Shown here one piece after another: positions 24,042 through 27,978 of a stretch of DNA of 27,978 nucleotides; within the stretch, counting starts at the first letter, position 1; each line of letters begins with the position of its first letter. The notes beneath the pieces were generated by a model. That model did no database searches. It worked only from the letters and a program-made list of their open reading frames with translations, and had not been told where the DNA came from. This DNA is from DASRAJ01 sp039920305 (GTDB lineage Bacteria > Bacteroidota > Bacteroidia > Chitinophagales > UBA10324), in assembly GCA_039920305.1 (NCBI GenBank), contig JBDSEA010000202.1, positions 1 through 27,978 on the forward strand, read 5' to 3'. Made by a program: the position numbers and the translations under genes.

Positions 24042-25598
24042 ATGCTGATTGAAATTATTGCAATGGCCATAGTATTTATTTATTCGGTTGCATCCCTGTT
24101 TATTTTCAGTTACAGCATCATGCAAATGAATCTGGTAATTGTATATCTGAAAAATAAATTAAAGGATGGGAAAGCATATACGGGAAAGCAATTAAAAGCA
24201 GGAAGCGAGCCTTTAGTCACCGTTCAGCTGCCGATTTATAATGAAATTTACGTTGCAGAGCGGCTGCTTGATTGCATTACAACGCTGGAATATCCGGTTG
24301 ACAAACTGGAAATTCAGGTGCTCGATGATTCTGACGATGAAACTGCAGAACTCATCGCGACAAAGGTTTCTGAATACAGGAAGAAGGGATTTAATATTAA
24401 CCATGTGCTCCGCCATAACCGTGAGGGTTTTAAGGCTGGCGCTCTTGCTTATGGGCTAAAAGGTGCTATGGGTGAGTTTATTGCAATCTTTGATTCCGAT
24501 TTCCTTCCCCAAAAAGATTTTCTTAAAAAAACGATTCCGGTGTTCGATGATGATAAAATTGGAATGGTACAAACCCGCTGGGACCATCTCAACAAAAATT
24601 ATTCGCTGCTTACCCGCCTGCAGGCATTCGGCCTCGATGCACATTTTTCTATTGAGCAAAAGGGAAGAAACGCCGGGAATCATTTCATAAATTTCAATGG
24701 AACCGCAGGTGTGTGGCGCAGGAAATGCATTGAAACATCAAATGGCTGGCAGGCAGATACACTCACCGAGGATCTCGATTTAAGCTATCGCGCACAGCTA
24801 AAGGGATGGAAATTTATTTATCTTGAAGAAGTGAATTCACCGGCAGAACTCCCGGTTACAATGAATGCACTGAAGAATCAGCAATATCGCTGGAACAAGG
24901 GTGCTGCTGAATGTGTGAAAAAGATTCTTGGACTTGTATTGAAAGATAAAAAAATATCTGTGAGCACCAAGCTTCACTCCATTTTTCACCTTATGAACAG
25001 TTCCGTATTCATTGCCATTCTTATCAGTGCGTTTTTGAGTATCCCCATGTTGCTGATCAAAAACGAATTTTTACAGTTTCATTTTCTTTTTTTTCTCGCC
25101 TCCTTTATTTTGCTTAGCTTCTTAATGCTCTCGGTATTTTATTTTGTTGCTACCACTCAAAAGGAAAAGAAGATACACATTAACGTGGGCAGGTTCCTGC
25201 TGATATTTCCTTTATTTCTCTCGGTTTCCATGGGCATGGCACTTCACAATGCAGTGGCAGTAATTGAGGGATATCTTGGCAAAAAGACCTCTTTTATCAG
25301 GACACCTAAATTCAACCTCAGTTCAGCCCACCAAAGCTGGAAGCACAATAAATATCTCTCCAGTGGTATCAATATGATTACCATACTTGAGGGCGTTTTA
25401 ACCTTCTATTTCGCCTCGGGAATTCTTATAGCCTTTTACCTGCATGATTTCGGGCTTGTGCCATTTCATGCAATGCTCACCTTTGGTTTCGGATTTGTAT
25501 TTTATACATCCTTATCACATTCATTCCTCTTTGCTTCTCCTAACCAAAAAACTCCCCATGCAGAGGGAATTGTTAAAAGAATCATTACAACCTCCTGA
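24042..25598 (+). CDS. Membrane family 2 glycosyltransferase, cellulose synthase/CgT-like
   Basis: A 518-residue processive-type GT2 membrane enzyme. One membrane helix at 5-25 is followed by a cytosolic GT-A domain (about 55-290) with VQLPIYNE, LDDSDDET (94-101), DSD (151-153), TEDLDLSYRA (242-251) and QQYRW (280-284), which together give the D,D,D,QxxRW set of cellulose synthase-like enzymes. At least four further helices follow from about 310 to 500. Such proteins add sugars to lipids or make polysaccharides; without a PilZ domain or a BcsB partner, cellulose itself is unlikely. It overlaps the next gene by 41 bases, suggesting coupled translation. Confidence 0.9.
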   Translation: MLIEIIAMAIVFIYSVASLFIFSYSIMQMNLVIVYLKNKLKDGKAYTGKQLKAGSEPLVTVQLPIYNEIYVAERLLDCITTLEYPVDKLEIQVLDDSDDETAELIATKVSEYRKKGFNINHVLRHNREGFKAGALAYGLKGAMGEFIAIFDSDFLPQKDFLKKTIPVFDDDKIGMVQTRWDHLNKNYSLLTRLQAFGLDAHFSIEQKGRNAGNHFINFNGTAGVWRRKCIETSNGWQADTLTEDLDLSYRAQLKGWKFIYLEEVNSPAELPVTMNALKNQQYRWNKGAAECVKKILGLVLKDKKISVSTKLHSIFHLMNSSVFIAILISAFLSIPMLLIKNEFLQFHFLFFLASFILLSFLMLSVFYFVATTQKEKKIHINVGRFLLIFPLFLSVSMGMALHNAVAVIEGYLGKKTSFIRTPKFNLSSAHQSWKHNKYLSSGINMITILEGVLTFYFASGILIAFYLHDFGLVPFHAMLTFGFGFVFYTSLSHSFLFASPNQKTPHAEGIVKRIITTS

Positions 25599-26976
25599 TA
25601 CTGTAATTTCCCTTAGAGGTATTAAATCCGTTTCTGGTCACAAATTTTTTTTTCTGTCAGCGGTTCTGTTATCGCTGGGTTGTTATGGATGGATTGGCTA
25701 TGAATTGCACAGAGAAAACTTTACTCAGCTGGCTGCTGCCAGTGCTTTGCTTTTTACGTCCTACCTCTTTATTGTTTTGCGCAGGGCGACCATAAATTTC
25801 AGTTACCTTATTGCTGCTGCAATTCTTTTCCGGCTGGTTTTTTTGTTTTCAATTCCTGCCTTAAGTGATGACTATTTCCGCTTTATATGGGATGGTAAAA
25901 TGATCAGCCTCTTCCATAATCCCTATACCGTTCTGCCCTCAACTTTTGTAAGGCACAGTAAACAGGTAAATGAAATGGTGGAGCAGCTTTTTTCCGCAAT
26001 GAATTCCGCAAACTATTACACCGTATATCCGCCTGTTTGTCAGTTCATATTTGCTGCCTCTGCCTGGGTTGGTTCAAGTAATATTTTCGACGCTGTGGTA
26101 ATCATTCGAATAATCTGTTTGGGCACCGATTTAGGAAGCATCATATTAATTCAAAAGCTTTTAAATCAGCTCGGGCTTCCGGAGAAAAATTTATTCTGGT
26201 ATGCACTTAACCCCCTGGTCATAATTGAACTCTGCGGCAACCTGCATTTCGAGTCAATCATGATTTTTTTCATGCTGCTGGCAATTTTTTTATTTTGGAA
26301 GAAAAAAATTGTATTCTCAGCAATTGCATACGGACTTGCCATTTCAACAAAGATTATTCCGCTGCTTTTCCTTCCCTTTCTCATCAGGAGATTAAGATGG
26401 CAAAGCACAGTATATTTTTCTATCACAGCAGTTACCTGTGCTATTTTATTCCTTCCATTTCTTGATCAGGCTTTATTTATTAACCTGGCCTCCAGCATTG
26501 ATCTTTACTTCCGGAAGTTTGAATTCAATGCCAGTATTTATTATCTCATCCGATGGCTGGGTTTACAAGCGGTCGGCTATAATATCATCAATCAGGCGGG
26601 TCCGTTGCTTGCACTTGGGGTTTTCATTTCAGTGATCATTCTGGCGATGAATGAAAAAAAATTAACAATACAGAATTTCTTCGTGATGATGCAATGGTCG
26701 CTCACTATTTACCTGGCGCTGGCGACTACTGTTCATCCATGGTATATCGTACCCCTGGTAATGATGAGTGTATTCACGGGTTACAGATACCCGGTTGTTT
26801 GGTCACTGATGATTGCGCTTACGTATGCAACATATCAAACACAGGAAAACAAAGAGAATCTATGGCTGACTGCAACAGAATATTTTTCCGTCTTGATTTT
26901 TCTTGGAGTTGAATTTCGCGATAAATTTTTTATGGTGCTTCGTAATAAAGAATCTTCGACTAAGCTGAAAGAGTAA
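25558..26976 (+). CDS. Multispanning GT-C type glycosyltransferase (GT87/mannosyltransferase-like)
   Basis: A 472-residue protein with about ten membrane helices and no soluble domain. The motif LSDDYFRFIWDGKM, followed by HNPYTV, is characteristic of GT-C transferases (relatives of polyprenol-phosphomannose-dependent mannosyltransferases and DUF2029/GT87 proteins), in which the acidic pair in the first periplasmic loop is catalytic; FYNPLVIIE-type residues (YALNPLVIIEL) also match. Such enzymes use polyprenyl-phosphate sugars on the outer face of the inner membrane. I chose the ATG at 25558; the frame stays open upstream to 25444 but those 38 residues overlap the previous gene and add nothing family-like. 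It ends one base before the convergent XRE gene. Confidence 0.85.
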   Translation: MQRELLKESLQPPDTVISLRGIKSVSGHKFFFLSAVLLSLGCYGWIGYELHRENFTQLAAASALLFTSYLFIVLRRATINFSYLIAAAILFRLVFLFSIPALSDDYFRFIWDGKMISLFHNPYTVLPSTFVRHSKQVNEMVEQLFSAMNSANYYTVYPPVCQFIFAASAWVGSSNIFDAVVIIRIICLGTDLGSIILIQKLLNQLGLPEKNLFWYALNPLVIIELCGNLHFESIMIFFMLLAIFLFWKKKIVFSAIAYGLAISTKIIPLLFLPFLIRRLRWQSTVYFSITAVTCAILFLPFLDQALFINLASSIDLYFRKFEFNASIYYLIRWLGLQAVGYNIINQAGPLLALGVFISVIILAMNEKKLTIQNFFVMMQWSLTIYLALATTVHPWYIVPLVMMSVFTGYRYPVVWSLMIALTYATYQTQENKENLWLTATEYFSVLIFLGVEFRDKFFMVLRNKESSTKLKE

Positions 26977-26977
26977 T

Positions 26978-27211
26978 TCAAAAATCCTTAAAAAATTCCC
27001 TTAGAGATAATTTATGAATTTGTAGTACTCGAATTAATGAACGCAATGTTAGATTGGTTCCATTTTCCATTCGCCAATAATGTTTTCTGTCAAGATTATT
27101 TTGCCATGCAAATGTTTCATAGCTCGTAAAACCTTTTTTCAGACGCAACTTTCTCAAGCTTGACCCAATTTTTTTCAATAAGTCTTCGATGTCATGTTCT
27201 TCCGCCTGCAT
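26978..27211 (-). CDS. Small XRE/Cro-type helix-turn-helix protein
   Basis: A 77-residue DNA-binding protein that is little more than one HTH domain: IGSSLRKLRLKKGFTSYETFA (recognition region starting near 15), NNLDRKHYWRMENGTNLTL and SLIRVLQIHKLSLREFF. The layout matches the short XRE-family regulators common in Bacteroidota. No toxin gene lies next to it on the same strand, so I do not call it an antitoxin. Its target is unknown. Its stop abuts the end of the glycosyltransferase operon, so the two transcripts must overlap. Confidence 0.85.
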   Translation of the reverse strand: MQAEEHDIEDLLKKIGSSLRKLRLKKGFTSYETFAWQNNLDRKHYWRMENGTNLTLRSLIRVLQIHKLSLREFFKDF

Positions 27212-27325
27212 TCCGCAGACAATGTTCCGATTTGGATCAAAAAAAGATTACGGCATATATTGCACAATGAAAAGTATTTCTCTATTTTTATCTCTTCATA
27301 AATTCTTCAAATTAATTGACACTCC

Positions 27326-27442
27326 ATGAAGAAAGCAACGTCACATTATCATTGCTCTTTCTCTTTTCTTTTTTATTTCACATTTTTCGCAAATGCCCAA
27401 TGTTTTGACAACCTATCCCTAACAAAAATTTTCTTTCTCTAA
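27326..27442 (+). CDS. Possible 38-residue signal-peptide-like small ORF
   Basis: ATG at 27326 reads MKKATSHYHC followed by SFSFLFYFTFFANAQ and then CFDNLSLTKIFFL before TAA at 27440. The first 25 residues look like a secretion signal with an ANA-Q cut site, yet almost nothing follows. It ends 17 bases before the next secreted gene. It may be a leader peptide, the stump of a deleted secreted protein, or chance coding in AT-rich DNA. Confidence 0.2.
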   Translation: MKKATSHYHCSFSFLFYFTFFANAQCFDNLSLTKIFFL

Positions 27443-27459
27443 CTTTAAACTCATTTACT

Positions 27460-27978
27460 ATGAAAAAACTTTTCCTCATCATTCAAATTGTAAGCATAAT
27501 ACTCACGGCAATCGTTACTATAACTTTCGTTATCCCAACGCCTGTGCATGCACAATACAACAACTCCCAGCTTGTAACCAAAATTTGGACGCACATCACC
27601 GGCAACCCCGGCGACACTTTGAATTGGACAAATCAAGTACTCGATGCGGCACGAAACCTGATCATCATCGGTAACAACCTGCAGAACAATCAGACAACAG
27701 ACATGCTGCTTACGAAGTACAAATCAGGTGATGGCTCGGTAATGTGGCAGGTGCAATATGACAACAGTGGAAATGATGACTTCGGGATTTCTGTTGTATG
27801 CGATCCATCTAAAAATATTTACACAGCAACCACAAGCTATATCAATTTTACAAACGGTTATGATTGGGTAATTCAGAAGTATGACAGCAACGGCACCGTC
27901 CAGTGGACAAAAACATACAGCAGCGGATTCTATGATGTGCCTACTGACATGAAGTATGATGGCATTGGAAACCTGTAT
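27460..27978 (+). CDS. Secreted beta-propeller-repeat (SBBP-like) protein, 3' end beyond window
   Basis: The first 173 codons of a larger gene, open to the end of the window. It starts with a signal peptide (MKKLFLIIQIVSIILTAIVT, cleavage near VHA-Q, residue 31), followed by repeats of about 45 residues of the form MLLTKYKSGDGSVMWQVQYD, NIYTATTS, WVIQKYDSNGTVQWTKTY and DGIGNLY. This is the SBBP/YD-like propeller repeat of large Bacteroidota surface proteins, which usually end in a T9SS sorting domain; the end is not visible here. A 7-of-8 -7 box (TAACTTTA, 27440-27447) precedes the ATG. Function is unknown; extracellular adhesion or degradation is the usual guess. Confidence 0.8.
   Translation, partial: MKKLFLIIQIVSIILTAIVTITFVIPTPVHAQYNNSQLVTKIWTHITGNPGDTLNWTNQVLDAARNLIIIGNNLQNNQTTDMLLTKYKSGDGSVMWQVQYDNSGNDDFGISVVCDPSKNIYTATTSYINFTNGYDWVIQKYDSNGTVQWTKTYSSGFYDVPTDMKYDGIGNLY

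Noticed and set aside
24042..25598. Cellulose synthase BcsA
   Set aside because: It has the D,D,D,QxxRW set but no PilZ domain, and no bcsB, bcsC or bcsZ gene is nearby; a lipid glycosyltransferase or other polysaccharide synthase is more likely.
26978..27211. Antitoxin of a type II toxin-antitoxin pair
   Set aside because: No toxin-like frame lies beside it on the same strand; the neighbour is a convergent glycosyltransferase.

Overview
The window looks like a chromosomal segment from a member of the Bacteroidota. The evidence is internal. Several secreted proteins end in a type IX secretion (T9SS) sorting domain with an FPNP-type entry motif. Lipoprotein signals end in a Ser/Ala-Cys box. 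Shine-Dalgarno sequences are weak or absent, and several genes are preceded by TAnnTTTG-like -7 boxes. Methionine synthase is of the split type that lacks its homocysteine domain. By eye the base composition is moderate (low to mid 40s % GC). I see no tRNA, rRNA, CRISPR array, insertion sequence, integrase or phage gene. Outside pseudogenes, no gap between genes reaches 300 bases.

Layout. 1-900: a TMEM175-like channel gene broken by three single-base shifts, then a perfect hairpin. 902-4081 (minus): gamma-class carbonic anhydrase-like protein and an M1 aminopeptidase lipoprotein, separated by a degenerate dispersed repeat. 4210-6982 (minus): a lemA - TPM - TPM operon followed 30 bases later by a class D beta-lactamase-like gene whose three core motifs are all altered (STFE, SAD, KVG in place of STFK, SxV, KTG). 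7107-8276: an AhpD-like CxxC protein, the wreck of a DUF433 gene, a hairpin and an AT-rich outer-membrane barrel gene. 8468-11269: DNA polymerase I with all three activities apparently intact. 11360-15891: three secreted T9SS cargo proteins (an unknown, a subtilisin-like protease and a PQQ-type sugar dehydrogenase). 15940-18705: the cobalamin and activation part of MetH. 18866-21969 (plus): a small membrane protein, gcvH, a VanZ-family protein and a large exported TPR protein. 22006-23238: ACP phosphodiesterase (minus) and a lipoprotein MsrB (plus) closed by a clear terminator. 23351-26976 (plus): a tight three-gene glycosyltransferase operon. 26978-27211 (minus): a small XRE-type regulator. 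27460 to the end: the start of another large secreted repeat protein.

Most of the content is housekeeping plus the usual Bacteroidota surface biology. The parts most worth a second look are the degenerate class D beta-lactamase homologue attached to the lemA/TPM operon, the GT2-GT2-GT-C operon that looks like a self-contained lipid-linked sugar pathway, and the two decaying genes (TMEM175-like and DUF433). I did not find a clearly novel multi-gene defence or mobile system here.
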